A stretch of DNA of 64,000 nucleotides from Gaeumannomyces sp. JS-464 (Eukaryota > Ascomycota > Sordariomycetes > Magnaporthales > Magnaporthaceae). How positions within the stretch are numbered: the first letter of the stretch is position 1; each line of letters begins with the position of its first letter. The position numbers were made by a program, and so were the translations under genes. The notes below the pieces were generated by a model. It searched no databases. It saw nothing but the letters and a program-made list of their open reading frames with translations, and had not been told where the DNA came from. The stretch is from assembly GCA_002197995.1 (NCBI GenBank), contig NGZR01000001.1:1488001-1552000 (forward strand), read 5' to 3'. This document shows positions 9,894 through 23,300 of the stretch, one piece after another.

Positions 9894-12800
9894 CCGTTGA
9901 CGATATCTCTGCCTGATTAGGAGAGATTAACGGTGCACGAGTTGTTTCCCGTTGCTTGCGTTCTCCCGCCGTGGATTACGGGCGAGGCGCAGCAGTTAAA
10001 AAAACCGTTAAACGATAATTAATAAGGCCGCGTTCGGCGCCGATTAGTAACCATAACAAAGCAACAACAATAACCCTTTTAGCGTTTAAAAGCACTGTTT
10101 TCCTTGCAATCCAACGCTTTTATACGCGTTAAAAAAGCTAATAAAGCCGCCGAAATGGCGGAATACCGCGAAATCGCAATAAAGGTCCCGGACTTGCTAG
10201 GGCCTTTTAATTTAAAAATATAAAAACGCACTATCCGAGTGCATTTAACCGCTTTTCGCAATATTTCTTTTATATTTGCCAACCTTTCGGCTAAGCCGGT
10301 TAAAGCGGAGGACGACGAAGCTATATAGTTATAAGCTTTTAAAAGGATATTAATATGGTATTGCATTCGTAATAATATCGAAAAGGTAACTACGGATTTG
10401 AAAAAAGCCGGTTAGGACCGCTTTAAAAACGACGAGGATTAAAATTTAAAAGCTTTTTAGGATAAGGTAGTTAGCACTATTAAAATTACCGTTAACGGCC
10501 GTTTCGACGCTTTAATTAACGAACATTATACAATTTCGGTAGAAAAGTTCGACGGTAACGTTAAAAAGTATACGGACCGTTAGCTACAAATAAAACAAGC
10601 TTTAAATTAAGCTAATATTAACATTTTAAATCGAATGCTTATAAGGAGCCTCGTTAACGGGCTTAGCGTTATTTACCTTTTTACGGTAGTTATAGCTTTA
10701 AAAAATTGTAAAGGCGAGCGTCGCACTCCCGTTAACTTTATTTCGAAAATGCTCGAAAATACGGCGGTTATAAAGGCCTCGAAGTCGAAGGTTATAGCTA
10801 ATACTAATAAAAAGCCGGAAGGATTTTAAAAACCGAAGGAAAAGCCGAAACCCTGCAATAAAAAAGGTTGCACTATCGTTTCGCGTGCTCCCTACCACGA
10901 TAAGTGCGGTAAGCATTACAAAAGCGGCGACGATAATTGCTAGCTTTTGCACTTTAAATTTAAGGAGGCTTAAAAGGCCAAATATTTAAAGCGGCGCTTT
11001 TAGCGAGGTAATAAGGCAGCTAACGAGGCTATAACCAACCCGAAAGCTGCCGATTATACTGGTGGTGTGCCGGTTAATTAAAGCAGTGCTAACTAATACA
11101 ATATGGCCAATACCGCTTTAAGCAATATTAACAATGCTTGTAACGCCGTAATAATCGATTCCGGCTCGTTTAAACACCACTTTAACAATCGCAAGTGGTT
11201 TACCTCGTTAAAAAAGCGCGAGGTCCCTTATAACGCTACCACGGCTAATAACGGCGCCCAAATTTCCGTTAAAAAAGGCACCGTCGAAATGCATTAGCGT
11301 AATAAAACGGGCGTTATTACAATTACCTTATAAGCAATCTTTACGCTTAAATCCCTTTTTAACTTTTTTAACCTTAGCAAAATGCGCAAAGCAAGCTTAA
11401 AAAACGATTAAACCGATTACTTCGTAACGTTTAACGATAAGTGGTTAAGCAGTTACCAAATTAATAATAACGTACTAATCGCTAACGTTAACGTGCCCGT
11501 AAGCGCGCCCCCGAGCCTTGTAACTTTAAATAACGCACTTAACGGAAAAAACCGACCGACGAAAGCTAACGCATTAACTACGATAAAACGCCCGGTGTTT
11601 TACGTAATAATGCATCGGCGTTTAATGCATGCTAATAAAAAGGCGGTAATAACGGCTTACCGCGTTGCAAGCATTAAAATTAACTATTTTAAAATATTAA
11701 AACATATTTGTAACGGTTGTTTAAAAAGCAAAACGACTTAAATTATTAGCAATCGTTATTTTTACCGCATTACCCGCCTTTTAAGCCGTATTTACATAAA
11801 TATATTAACCATTTCGCTTATTTTATACGGCGGATACAATTACGCCGTTTACATTATTAACGAGGCAATTACTTTTAATTAAATAATTTTTGCAGTTAAT
11901 AAAGCTAATACGGAGATTTTTACAAAGGTTTGTAATTAAATTAACTATATTAAACTTTAGTTAAGCATTAAAATATAAGCAATTTATACGAACGGTAATA
12001 CGAAGTTTAACCCGGAAAAGCTAAAAGCTTATTATATTACTCGAAGCAAAGCTTACGAAATTAACCTAACGCGATGCCCGGAAATAAACAGCATTGTTAA
12101 GCGTACTAACCGTATTATATTAAACGCGGCTCGCACCGGGATTAATACTAACGGCTTGCATAAAAAGTATTAAATATATGCTTTATAAATAGCGAAAAAA
12201 GTGCTAAACTACATTTTAAATACAGCTTTTAATAGTAAGAAAAGCCCGTACGAAACGTGGGCAAAAGCAATCGGCTTTAACGAAAAATATTACCAACCAC
12301 TAATTCGTACCCTCCGCATTTAAAGCGCGGTCGCTTAAGTGCTAATTAAAAACGGTAAACAAGCTAAAACTAACAAAATGGCCTTTAAGGTAACGAAAAG
12401 TCGGTTTATAGGCTGGGAAGGCCTTTATAACGAAATCCTGCTAATTAAGCCGGACGGTACCGATAAGGTTTTCCGTTGCCGTAACGCACGGATTAACGAA
12501 AGCGCTAGTAAACGCCGAAAATCGCTTTATAATTTTATTAAAAAGGCGATTACCACTAATAAGGTTAACGAAGCCGTTATTAAAAACCTTTATTTTATAA
12601 TAGGCATTTAAGTTTATAATACTAGCTTAACTATTAACTTTACCGATAGCAACGATGCTAATACCGGTGCAATTAGCGATATTGCCGGCCCGAAAGTAAG
12701 GACGATTTATCGCCTGCGGAAAAAACCGGGGAAACCGGAACGGAGGACGAGGAGCCTGCCGCTGCAAAGCTTAAAAAGCCCGAGGAGCTCGCCGGCCCGG

Positions 12801-14913
12801 GCATGCTAACACCCGAAAAAACTCCCGAGCTCGGTAACGAAGCGGTTACGGTGCCCGCAACGCTTAGGAAAAGGACTTGCAAAAAGCGGCCGCCGCCCCC
12901 GCCGAATAACCGGCAATTAAAAAAGCGCTTAACGGCTTTTAAACATTACGAAATTTTAACACCAAAAACTTGCAAAAAAAGGGAACCCGCGAAAGCATTT
13001 ATAATAGCTCGTTTCGAGCTTAAAATATTAAAAAAGTGGCGGAAAAAAATCCGGGTAACTTTAAAAGCGCCGGAAACGACGAAAGCTTTTACAGCTTTAA
13101 TACGAATATTAACTGCTAAAAAAACTGCCCGAAAAAACGGGTTTTGCACTCGTTACGTTACGTACGGATAACGATATCGTTTTGCTTAAAAAATCGGCGG
13201 CTTTAAAATCCCCAATTTCGCGCTTTTTAACGTCGCTACGATACCGGAACACCGTATATTCCGGCCTATTATTACGACGCGGTAAAGCACGAAACGAGTA
13301 CGAGCGATATTACAAGCCAGCAATGTAAAAGCAAATTAATACGCTGCTCGAAAAAGGCACGTGGGTATTGGAAAAATTGCCCCCGGGCGCTAAAACACTA
13401 CCGGGCAAATGGGTATACGTGTTTAAACTAACGCTTAACGGCGCTTTTAAAAAAATTAAAGCGCGTTAAATGTTTACGGCAATTACGACGATATTTCGGG
13501 CAAGGATAAGGTTTTAACGTACGCGGTAATCGCTTATGCAGCATTTAAAGGGTGTTTTTTATGCTTATGGCGTTAACGACTTTAAATGCCGCCAGTTCGA
13601 TTCGTAACTGCTTATTTCGGCGCTATCGTATTTAATAACGTTATAATATACGTATAGCAATTTTAAAACATTCCGGTTAAGTAAAAGGCTTTATTACCGT
13701 TTAAAAAAAGCATTTTACGGCTTTCGCAAATCGCTTTTATAATAATATCGAACGATTTTCGAAGCTCGAAGCATTTAGCTTTAAGCCGATTTATTAAAAC
13801 GTTTGCTTTTACCGCAAAAAGGAAACGGGCGTTTACTATTGCTTTACGTAAACGATTTCCAAATTGCCGCTCGTACGGTTACGGAAATTAAAGCCACCGT
13901 TACCGAAATGGGTAGCCGGTTCGAAATACCGCTTAGGTAACGCAAAAACGTTTTTTAGCATATAAATTGTAAAAAATCGCCAGCGAAGGATTGTAAGCCT
14001 TTACTAACGCGATTATATTAATAAAATTATTATTAATACGAACGGGAAAACCTTAAAGCAGTAAAAACGCCCTGGCTTTTTAGCTTTGTAATACCGATTA
14101 TTTGGAACCTTTTCCCGCATAAGGAAGTTTACGCTACTAATTGAAAATAGCGAGTATTAGCTACCTCGCTAGCATCGCTCGCTTTAATATTACGTATACC
14201 GTAAAAAGGTTGTAAAAGGTTAATGCCAATCCCGGCAACGAGCATTTAGCACTATTAAAGCACTTTTAACGCTATATTATTAGCATTAAAAAGCTCGCGC
14301 TTACTTTTAATAGGCTACTTACAACGCCGAAGCGATAGGCTTAAAAGTTTACGGAAATGCCTCGTTCGCTAATTGCCTTCGTACGAAAGCATTTACAAGC
14401 GGCGTAATCGTTATGCTAACGGGTGGTCCTATTTACTGGCAATTAAAAAAGCAAACTTTTGTAACGACGTTAACGACGAAAGCGGAGTTCGTTAACCTTT
14501 TGCTAACGGGCCGGGCCTTGCTTTGGATTAAAAGCATTTTAAAAGAAACTGGATACCCTTAGCGAAAAACTTTCGTGGTGCATTAAACAGCGCTAACGCT
14601 TAAGCGACGGTGTTAAACCCGTTAGAATTAACCCGTACCCGCATAATCGACCTTTGTTACAAATGGGTAATCGATGTTGTAAAGCGTTAACTTTTCACCC
14701 TTAAGCTAATTAGCACGGCTAACATAAAAGCGAACGGTTTTACGAAAGCTTAACGGCGGAAGGATAAGCGAGGTTTGTTATTTAGCTGGGAATGCAGCAA
14801 ATGCCGCAGTAAACGGCTTATAAAAAAACCAGGGAAACACTACGAATTTGGGGATTACTACGTAAATGCGGGCTCGTAATGCCGTTAAAGCCGTTGCATG
14901 GCTTACGGGGGGG

Positions 14914-15084
14914 TGTTAAAAGTGGCCTAAAGTTACGTGGGGTGGCAACTAGTGCCTTACAGCTTTAAGCCTATGCATTGGCCCTAGTATTTTGGCCTGC
15001 GCGCGCCTTAGCCCGCGATCGAGTAAAGTAGCTAAGTAACAATCACCAATCACTTTGGGTGCCTGTCGTCGCGCACCTCCATCA
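14914..15084 (+). repeat. Copia-1 right LTR
   Basis: This 171-bp copy of the left LTR differs mostly by transitions (for example CTGGAGTCACG to CTAAAGTTACG). It ends CACCTCCATCA before the TGCGT duplication. Confidence 0.9.
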
Positions 15085-15834
15085 TGCGTTAAACCCCCGG
15101 CCGGATTTTTCTTTAGCCGGTTGCGGCTCCGGGTGCGGCTGGCCGTTAAGGGCGGCTGCTGCTCGCTGCCCACGGCCGTCGCGCGCTGGACATCCTCGAC
15201 ATGGCCGGCCCGGCAGTCTCCGCCGTCCGCGGCCCTTGCAGCGGGCACTGCGTCACGTCGGACCCGCCCACCGACGCGACCGGCGGCCTGGCCTTTGCCG
15301 CGGTCGTTGGCGGTATTAGGAGCGCCTGGGGCCGGCCGGGTGCGACTGCCCGCCTCGGCCTCGCCCGACGACGGCGTGTACACGCACGTCGGCTTGTTAT
15401 CATCCGGCACGGCCAGAGACGGTATGCCGCTGCCGCATTGCGCTTTTTAACCCAAAAGCGCTCTTTACAAAGCCGGACGAAAAGTAAAACACGGGTCCCT
15501 TGCCACGTTCAAACGCGGGGGGTTCCACCTCGACGTTCCCTCCACAGCCCTCGAAACGGAAAACGTCGACGACTTCCACCGATGCCGATAGCGGCTGGGG
15601 CGTCCGTCGTCCCTCATAGCCCGGTGGGCGGGAGGGGCAAAGGCAAAGCGGCGGTTTTAACTTTTACGAGTTTTATCGCGGCGTAACTGTAACCCGGAGC
15701 TATCGAAATTAAAAAATAGTAATATAACCGATTTAAATTTTAAATGTTAAAATTAAAAATTAAAATAATTGTTCGTGGCACTTGTGCTAGTACCGGTTTT
15801 TGCGGTGAGAGAGAAAGAGAGAGAGTATATTTAA
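15085..15834. repeat. Right half of the split segment and adjoining sequence
   Basis: 15085-15320 resembles 2578-2760: GGTTGCGGCTCCGGGTGCGGCTGGCCG, then CCCACGGCCGTCGCGC and CATCCTCGACATGGCC. A plus-strand frame reads LDILDMAGPAVSAVRGPC and SDPPTDATGGLAFAAVVGG, which looks protein-like but has no family I recognise. From 15320 to 15834 I see no gene; base composition falls towards AT at 15690. Confidence 0.5.
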
Positions 15835-16202
15835 CGTTAGCTAATTGGGATTTACCAGTCCTGCCTCCCAGGGGGCATATGACGTGCTAGCGCTACCTAA
15901 GCTATATACACTAGGCCATAGTGCTGCTATTACGGCGGCTAGCAAATTAAGCCCGAAGGCACACGGAGGTCGGGCCGTATTCCGGCGCTCCTTGCTAGTA
16001 AGCGGGCAATCGGCAAAAGGGCGTATAAAACGCCGGGCATTGTAAGCGCAGCGGTGGTAGTAATGCGTTCGGCCGGCGGGTGTGCCGGGAAAGGGGGCGA
16101 GGCCAGGGGGGGTCCTTGGGACCACCCCTGGGTCCGGCCGGGGTTGCGGGGAACCAACGAGCTTACTGTTAGTCCGGGTGGTACAAAGGAAAGTTGTAAG
16201 TG
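15835..16202 (-). mobile_element. Tad1-like LINE copy A, 3'-terminal piece
   Basis: This is the 3' end of a minus-strand non-LTR element, separated from its coding part (21565-23300) by copia-2. The block CTCCCAGGGGGCATATGACGTGCTAGCG at 15867-15894 and the following AAATTAAGCCCGAAGGCAC recur in LINE copy B at 25470-25493 and 32726-32800. Just outside the left end is a purine tract (GAGAGAGAAAGAGAGAGAG), also present in RIP-altered form at copy B, which would be a pyrimidine-rich 3' tail on the element's strand. Confidence 0.65.
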
Positions 16203-16366
16203 TGTTAAAGGTGGCCTGGAGTTACGTGGGTGGCAACTGGTGCCCACAGCTTTAAGCCTATGCACTGGCCCTAGTATTATGGCCTGCGCGCGCCTTAGCC
16301 CGCGATAAAGTAGCCAAACAACAATTACCAATCACTTCGGGTGCCTGTTATCGCGCACCTCCATTA
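16203..16366 (+). repeat. Copia-2 left LTR
   Basis: Starts TGTTAAAGGTGGCC and ends CACCTCCATTA. The primer-binding site that follows (16367 on) is GGTTATAAGCCCTCGCGCC, with one G-to-A change from copia-1. Confidence 0.9.
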
Positions 16367-19300
16367 GGTTATAAGCCCTCGCGCCGCCGTTAACAATATC
16401 TTTGCCTAATTAGGAAAGATTAACGGTGCACGAGTTGTTTCCCGTTGCTTGCGTTCTCCCGCCGTGGATTACGGGCGAGGCGCAGCAGTTAAAAAACCGT
16501 CAAACGACAATTAACAAAGCCGCGTTCGGCGCCGATTAGCAACTATAACAAAGCAACAACAATAACCTTTTCAGCGCTTAAAAGCACCATTCCCTTACAA
16601 TTTAACGCCTTTGTACGCGTTAAAAGTGCTAACAAAACCGCCGAAATGGCGGAATACCGCGAAATCGCAGTAAAGGTCCCGGACTTGTTAGGGCCTTTTA
16701 ATTTGGAAATATAAAAGCGCATTATCCGGGTGCATTTAACCGCTTCCCGCAATATTTCCTTTATATTTGCTAACCTTCCGGCTAAGCCGGCTGGAGCGGA
16801 AAACGACGAAGTTATATAGTTATAGGCTTTTAGGAGGATATTAACATGGTACTGCATCCGTAATAATATCGAAAAGGTAACCACGGATTTGGAAAAGGCC
16901 GGCTGGGACCGCTTTAAAAACGACGAGGATTAGGACTTAAAAGCTTTTTGGGACAAAGTAATTAGCACTATTAAAGTTACCGCTAACGGCCGTTTCGACG
17001 CTTTAATTAACGAACATTATACAATCTCGGTGGAAAAGTTCGACGGTAACGTTAAAAAGTATACGAACCGCTGGTTATAAGTAAAACAAGCTTTGGATTA
17101 AGCTAACATTAACATTTCGGATCGGATGCTTATAAAAAGCCTCGTTAACAGGCTTAGCGCTATTTACCCTTTTACGGTAGCTATAGCTTTAGGAAATTGT
17201 AAAAGCGAGCGCCGCATTCCCGTTAACTTTATTTCGAAAGTGCTTAAAAATACGGCGGTTATAAAGGCCTTAAAGTTAAAGGCTATAACTAACACTAAAA
17301 AAAGCTGGAAAAACTTTAAAAGCCGAAGGAAAAGCCGAAACCCTGCAATAAAAAGGGTTACATTATCGTTTCGCGTGCTCCTTACCACGATAAATGCGGT
17401 AAGCATTACAAAAGCGGTAATAACAACTGCTAACTTTTGCACTTTAAGCTTAAAAAGGTTTAAAAAGCCAAATATCCGAAGCGGCGCTTTTAGCGAGGCA
17501 ATAAGGCAGCTAACAAGGCTATAGCCAACCCGAAGGCTGCTAACTATATTAGTAGTATGCCAGTTAATCGAAGCAATGCCAGCCAATACAATATAGCTAA
17601 TACCGCTTTAAGCAATGTTAATAATGCCGTAACGCCGTAATAATTAACTCCGGCTCGTTTAAGCACCATTTTAACGATCGCAAATGGTTCACTTTGCTAA
17701 AAAAGCGCGAGGTCCTTTACAACGCTACTACGGCTAACGGCGGCGCTTAAGTTTCCGTTAAAAAAGGCACCGTTAAAATGCATTAGCATAATAAAGCAAG
17801 CGTTATTACAATTACCTTACAAGCAATTTTTACGCTTAAATCTTTTTAACCTTTTAAGCCTTAGCAGGATGCGTAAAGCAGGCTTAAAAAACGATTAAAC
17901 TAATTACTTCGTAACGCTCGACGATAAATGGTTAAGCAATTACCAGATTAATAATAACGTACTAATTGCTAACGTTAACGTGCTCGCAAACGCGCCCGGG
18001 CTTTATAGCTTTAAATAACGCACTTAACGGAGAAAACCGACCGACGAAGGCTAACGCACCGATTATAACAAAACGCCCGGTATTTTACGTAATAATGCAT
18101 CGGCGCTTAATGCATGCTAACAAAAAGGCGGTAATAACGGCTTACCGCGCTATAAACATTAAAATCAGCTATTTTAAAGTATTAAAACATATTTATAACG
18201 GTTATTTAAAAAGCAAAGCGATTTAAATTATCGGCAATCGTTACTTTTACCGCATTACCCGCCTTTTAAGCCGTATTTATATAAATATATTAACCATTTC
18301 GCCTATTTATACGGCGGATACAATTACGCCGTTTATATTATTAATAAGGCAATTACTTTTAATGGGTAATTTTTGCAATTAATAAAGCTAGCACGGAAAT
18401 TTTTACAAAAGTTTATAACTATTAACTATATTAAACTTTAGTTAAGCATTAAAATATAAGCAATTTACACGGACGGTAGCACGAAGTTTAACCCGGAAAA
18501 GCTAAAAGCTTATTATATTGCTTAAAGCAAAGCTTGCGAAATTAGCCCGGCGCGATGCCCGGAAATAAATAGCATCGTTAAACGTGCTAACCGTATTATA
18601 CTTAACGCGGCTTGCACCGGGATTAACGCTAACGGCTTATATAAAAGTATTAGGTATATGCCTTACAAACAGCGAGGAGGGTGCTAAACTACACTTTAAA
18701 TACAGCTTTTAGTGGCAAGAAAGCCCGCACGAAGCGTAAGCAAAAGCAATCGGCTTTAAAAGGAGTATTACTAACCAAATCCGTATTTCCGCATTTAAAG
18801 CGCGGTCGCCTAAGTGCTAATTAAAAACGGCAAATAAGCTAAAGCCGATAAAATGGCTTTAAGGTAACGAAAGGCCGGCTTATAAGCTGGGAAAGCCTTT
18901 ATAACGAAATCCTGCTAGTTAAACCGGACGGTACTAATAAGGTTTTCCGTTGCCGTAACGCACGGATTAACGAGGGTGCTGTAAACGCCGGAAATCGCCT
19001 ATAACTTTGTTAAAAAGGCGATTACCACTAATACGGTTAATAAGCCGTTATTAAAAACCTTTACTTTATAATAGGCATTTAGGTTTATAATACTAGCTTA
19101 ATTACTAATTCCACCGATAGTAACGATAGTAACACCGGTGCAATTAGCGATATTGCCGGCCCCGGAAAGATAACGATTTATCGCTTGCGGAAAAAACCGG
19201 GGAAACCGAAGCGGAACGAAAAGCTTGCCGTTGCAAAGCTTAAAAAGCTTAAAAAGCCCGCCGGCCCGGGCATATAACACCCGAAAAAACTTCCCGAGCT

Positions 19301-21399
19301 CGGCAACGAGGCGGTTACGGTGCCCGCAGCGCTTAAAAAAAGGACCTGCAAAAAGCGGCCGCCGCCCCCGCCGAGTAACCGGCAATTAAAAAGCGTTAAC
19401 GGCTTTTAAGCATTATAAAGTCCTAATACCAAAAACCTGCAAAAAAAGGGAGCCCGCGAAGGCATTTACAACGGCTCGCTTCGAGCTTAAAAATATTAAA
19501 AAAGTGGCGGAAAGGATCCGGGTAACCCTAAAAGCGCCGAAACGACGAAAGCTTTTACAGCCTTAATACGGATATTAAAGCTGCCGAAAAAACTGCCCGA
19601 AAAACGGGTTTTGCACTTGTTAATATTACGTACCCGGATAACGATATCGTTTTGCCTTAAAAGATCGGCGGCTTTAAAATCCCCAACTTCGCGCTTTTCG
19701 ACGTCGCTACGGTACCGGGAACACCGTATATTCCGGCCCATTATTACAACGCGGTAAAGCACGAAACCGAGTACGAGCGATATTATAAGCTAGTAATGCA
19801 AAAGCAAATTAACATGCTATTCGAAAAAGGCACATAAGTGTTGGAAAAATTGCCCTCGAACGCTAAAACACTACCGGGCAAATAAGTATACGTGCTTAAG
19901 CTAACGCTTAACGGCGCTTTTAAAAAAATCAAAACGCGTTAAGTCGTTTGCGGCAATTACGACGATATTCCAAGCAAGGATAAAGCTGTAACGTACGCGG
20001 CAATCGCTTATACAGCATTTACGAGGGTGTTTTTTATGCTTATAGCCGTTAACGATTTTAAATGCCGATAGTTCGACTTCGTAACTGCCTATTTCGGCGC
20101 TATCGTATTTAATAACGTTATGGTATACGTATAGCCACCTTAGGGCATTCCGGTTAGGCAAAAAGGCTATTATTACCGCTTAAAAAAAGCACTTTACGGC
20201 TTTCGCAAATCGCTTTTATAGTGGTATTAAACGATTACTTCGAAGCTCGAAGCACTTAGCTTTAAACCGATTTATTAAAACGTTTGCCTTTACCGTAAAA
20301 AGAAAACGGGCGTTATATTATTGCTTTACGTAAACGATTTCCAAATTGCCGCCCGTACGGTTACGAAAATTAAAGCTATCGTTATTAAAATGGGTAGCCG
20401 CTTCGAAATAACCGCTTTAAGTAACGCAAAAACGTTCCTCGGCATATAAGTTATAAAAAATCGCTAGCGGAAAATTATAAACCTTTACTAACGCGATTAT
20501 ATTAACAAAATTATTACTAAATACGGACGGAAAAACTTTAAGGCAATAAAAACGCTTTAGCTTTTTAGCTTTATAATACCGATCATTTGGAACCCTTTCC
20601 CGTACGAGGAGGTTTTGCGCTACTAGTTGGAAATAGCGAGTATTAGCTACCTCGCTGGCATTACTCGCCCTAATATCACGTATACCGTAAAAAGGTTGCA
20701 AAAGGTTAACGCCAATCCCGGCAACGAACATTTAGCACTAGCACTTTTAGCGCTATATTAGTAGCACCAAAAGGCTCGCGCTCACTTTTAACGGGCCTAT
20801 TTACAATGCCGAAGCGATGGGCCTAAAAGTTTACGGAAACGCCTCGTTCGCTAACTGCCTCCGTACGAGGGCATTTACAAGCGGCGTAATCGTTATGCTA
20901 GCGGGTGGTTTTATTTATTGGCAATTAAAAAAGCAGACTTTTGTAACGACGTTAACGACGGAAACGGAATTCGTTAACCTCTTACCAACGGGCTAGGCTT
21001 TGCTTTAAATTAAAAGCATTTTAAAAAAAACTAAATACCTTTAGCGAAAAACTTTCGTAATGCATACGAACAGCGCTAACGCTTAAATAACGGTGTTAAA
21101 CTCGTTAAAATCAGCCCGCACCTGTATAATCGACCTCCGTTATAAGGTGGGTAATCGATGCTATAAAGCGTTAACTTTTTACCTTTAAGCTCGTTAACAC
21201 GGCTAACATAAAAGCGGACGGTTTTACAAAAGGCTTAACGACGAAAGGATAGGCGAGATTTATTATTTAACTGGGAATGCAGCAAATGCCGCAATAAACG
21301 GCTTACAAGAAAACCAGGGAAACATTACGGACTTAAAGGGTTACTACGTAAATGCGGGCTCGTAATACCTTTAAAGCCGTTGCATGGCCTACGGGGGGG

Positions 21400-21564
21400 T
21401 GTTAAAAGTGGCTTGGAGTTACGTGGGTGGCAATTAGTGCCTTACAGCTTTAGGCTTATGCATTAGCCTTAGTATTATAGCTTGCGCGCGCTTTAGCCCG
21501 CGATAAAATAGCCAAATAACAATTACCAATCACTTCGGGTGCCTATTATCGCGCACCTTTATTA
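21400..21564 (+). repeat. Copia-2 right LTR
   Basis: Preceded by CTACGGGGGGG, the purine-rich tract. Starts TGTTAAAAGTGGC and ends CACCTTTATTA before the AAGTG duplication. Confidence 0.9.
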
Positions 21565-23300
21565 AAGTGCTAAAGGAAAAAAAGATAGGTAGTGTGCAGG
21601 TTGTTATGCCTTATTGTTATCGTCCGGCGATGGTGTAATAGTTGGTGGCCTTAACGAACGAGGCAAAAAGGAAGGGCTTTTATAGCAGCCGTTTCCAATA
21701 CCCGGGCTTGTCGAAAGTCGGGGCGGGGTCCGCTATAGGCCATTTGTTTTTTTTACCTTAACCAGCTTGTAATATACAAGGTAGGAAGGGGATTTGTTTT
21801 TCCCATAAGGGCACGGGTTATCGTCCTCGTGTTTAAACTTTCGGTGGTACTAGTCGAAATCCCCGTGGCTTGTACGTGCGGCTATTAGCCGTTATAGTAC
21901 CTTTTAGTGCAATTGCAAAGCGTCGGGTAAGCGCTGTGGTATCGGCGGGAGGCCTATAGCCTTATATCGTCCCGGGAGGTTATTTTCGAGCCAAACGTTC
22001 CGGGCGTCCCGGGCCATCTTCCGGGCTAAAGTTTTAACGCCGGCCATTGTAGGTTTGGCATGTTGGGGTACCGGGAGGGCCGTGCCAAGCTTTGCTTTGG
22101 CGTCGGCTTTTTCGTTTCCGGGGATTCCCATATGGCCCGGGGATTAACGAACGTGTACCCGGTATTTATCTATAAAATAATGGACCTTTTTAAAAGCCCT
22201 TTGCGAGCTATTAAGGGCCGTGCTTAAAAAGCCGTTAACCGCCAAAGTGTTATCGAGGCATAAGTGGTAAATGCAGTTGTGAAAGTTCCAAATAGCTTTA
22301 CGAAGGCCTATTCGGGCTCCTTCCGCCTCGCCGTCGAATATTTTAGCAGGGTGCGCCAGCTTGCCGTGCCCGGAAAGTTTACGTTGGCCGGATTTGGTAT
22401 ATTACCCAACCGTATTCAACTGCTTCGTTTTCCGCTTTGGACCCGTCGTTATAAACTATAACGTCCGTAAAAGGAAGGGTGTTTAGCCACGCTATAAATG
22501 CTTTAGCGGCTGTTTGCTTTTCTTGTGTAGCTACCGTAAGCCCCGTATATTTATAAGAGAGGTAAGCCGGGCGAGTGCAAGCCGGAAAGAGTTTAGCTGT
22601 CCTTTGCAAACAGGTCGTTTGCTTGCCGGGCAAGCCCGCCCTAGGCCTTCGGGCGTTAATCGTCGGCTTGGCCGCTGCGGTTAAAAGGTGGGCTTCCGGA
22701 ACCGCATTAATGCAAGCCGCAAAACGGAGGCGGATTTGTTCCAAAAGCGCCTCGGCGCCCGGGATGCCGGATTCGTAATGCAAGGCTTTTATCGGTATGG
22801 TTTTCCAAGCTAGTACCACTGCCCGAAAGGACGCAATTAAGGCTTTATTAACCCGTTCGATTAGGTGGCTTTAACGGATATATTATTATTATGCGGGTTT
22901 ATATAGGTGTGGTTTGGTTTTGCCCTTATACCACATTTCGGCCCCGTACAATGCTGTTGGGATAATAGCCGTTGTAACGGCTTTATGTACCGATTGCGCC
23001 GGTAACTTTTCCACCGAATGGGTAAGCTTTCGGAGGTGGTTAGCGACGTTTAGGGCTTTTGCAACCCTATTGTTAACGTGCGGCCGAAATTAAGCCTTGT
23101 CGAAAAAAACGCCTAACCATCGTAAAGTTGCCGGGCTTTCAAAGCCTTTTGCAGCTTGTTATATGGTTAAACCCTCGGCTTTAACCGCCGGGGTCGTAAG
23201 GTTTTTTGCCTGGAAAAATGCATAAGTTCGCATTTTCCCAGTCGAAAGCGACTTTGTTAGCCTTACCTTAACGTAGGATTCCGGTTTTTGCGGTAAAAAG
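21565..23300 (-). mobile_element. Tad1-like LINE copy A, reverse transcriptase C-terminus and RNase H
   Basis: On the minus strand 22819-22379 encodes GIPGAEALLEQIRLRFAA, PEAHLLTAAAKP and the RNase H start TDVIVYNDGSKAENEAVEYG, where catalytic residues are visible. 22131-21904 encodes MGIPGNEKADAKAKLGTAL, the RNase H C-terminal motif. Further right (about 23220-23260) the complement reads CELMHF-like sequence from the RT thumb. RNase H after RT is typical of the fungal Tad1 group. Similarity to copy B ends near 23290, so the copy is 5'-truncated. Copia-2 separates it from its 3' end. Confidence 0.75.

Larger units (their letters stand above)
9706..15084 (+). mobile_element. Ty1/copia LTR retrotransposon, full length, RIP-degraded (copia-1)
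   Basis: LTRs at 9706-9872 and 14914-15084 begin TGT and end in CA, and are flanked by the 5-bp duplication TGCGT (9701-9705 and 15085-15089). A primer-binding site follows the left LTR and a G-rich tract (GGGGGGG) precedes the right LTR. Coding traces appear in copia order on the plus strand: gag with a Cys/His knuckle-like stretch (about 10890-10940), protease IIDSGSFKHHF (about 11150), the pre-integrase HRRLMHANKK with CNGCLKSK (11580-11740), an integrase region to about 12200, a linker with FIGWEGLYNEILLIKP (12400-12460), reverse transcriptase (about 13250-13950) and RNase H (about 14420-14620). All are riddled with TAA/TAG stops, so the element cannot encode proteins. Copia-2 is a close relative. 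Confidence 0.93.
16203..21564 (+). mobile_element. Ty1/copia LTR retrotransposon, full length, RIP-degraded (copia-2)
   Basis: LTRs at 16203-16366 and 21400-21564 have ends mutated from CA to TA. The perfect 5-bp duplication AAGTG lies at 16198-16202 and 21565-21569. Its interior is collinear with copia-1: the gag start at about 16520, the pre-integrase HRRLMHANKKAV (about 18090-18130), the integrase to about 18700, reverse transcriptase (about 19730-20500) and RNase H (about 20940-21100). It is more heavily mutated than copia-1, including its primer-binding site (GGTTATAAGCCC). It sits inside LINE copy A. Confidence 0.93.
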
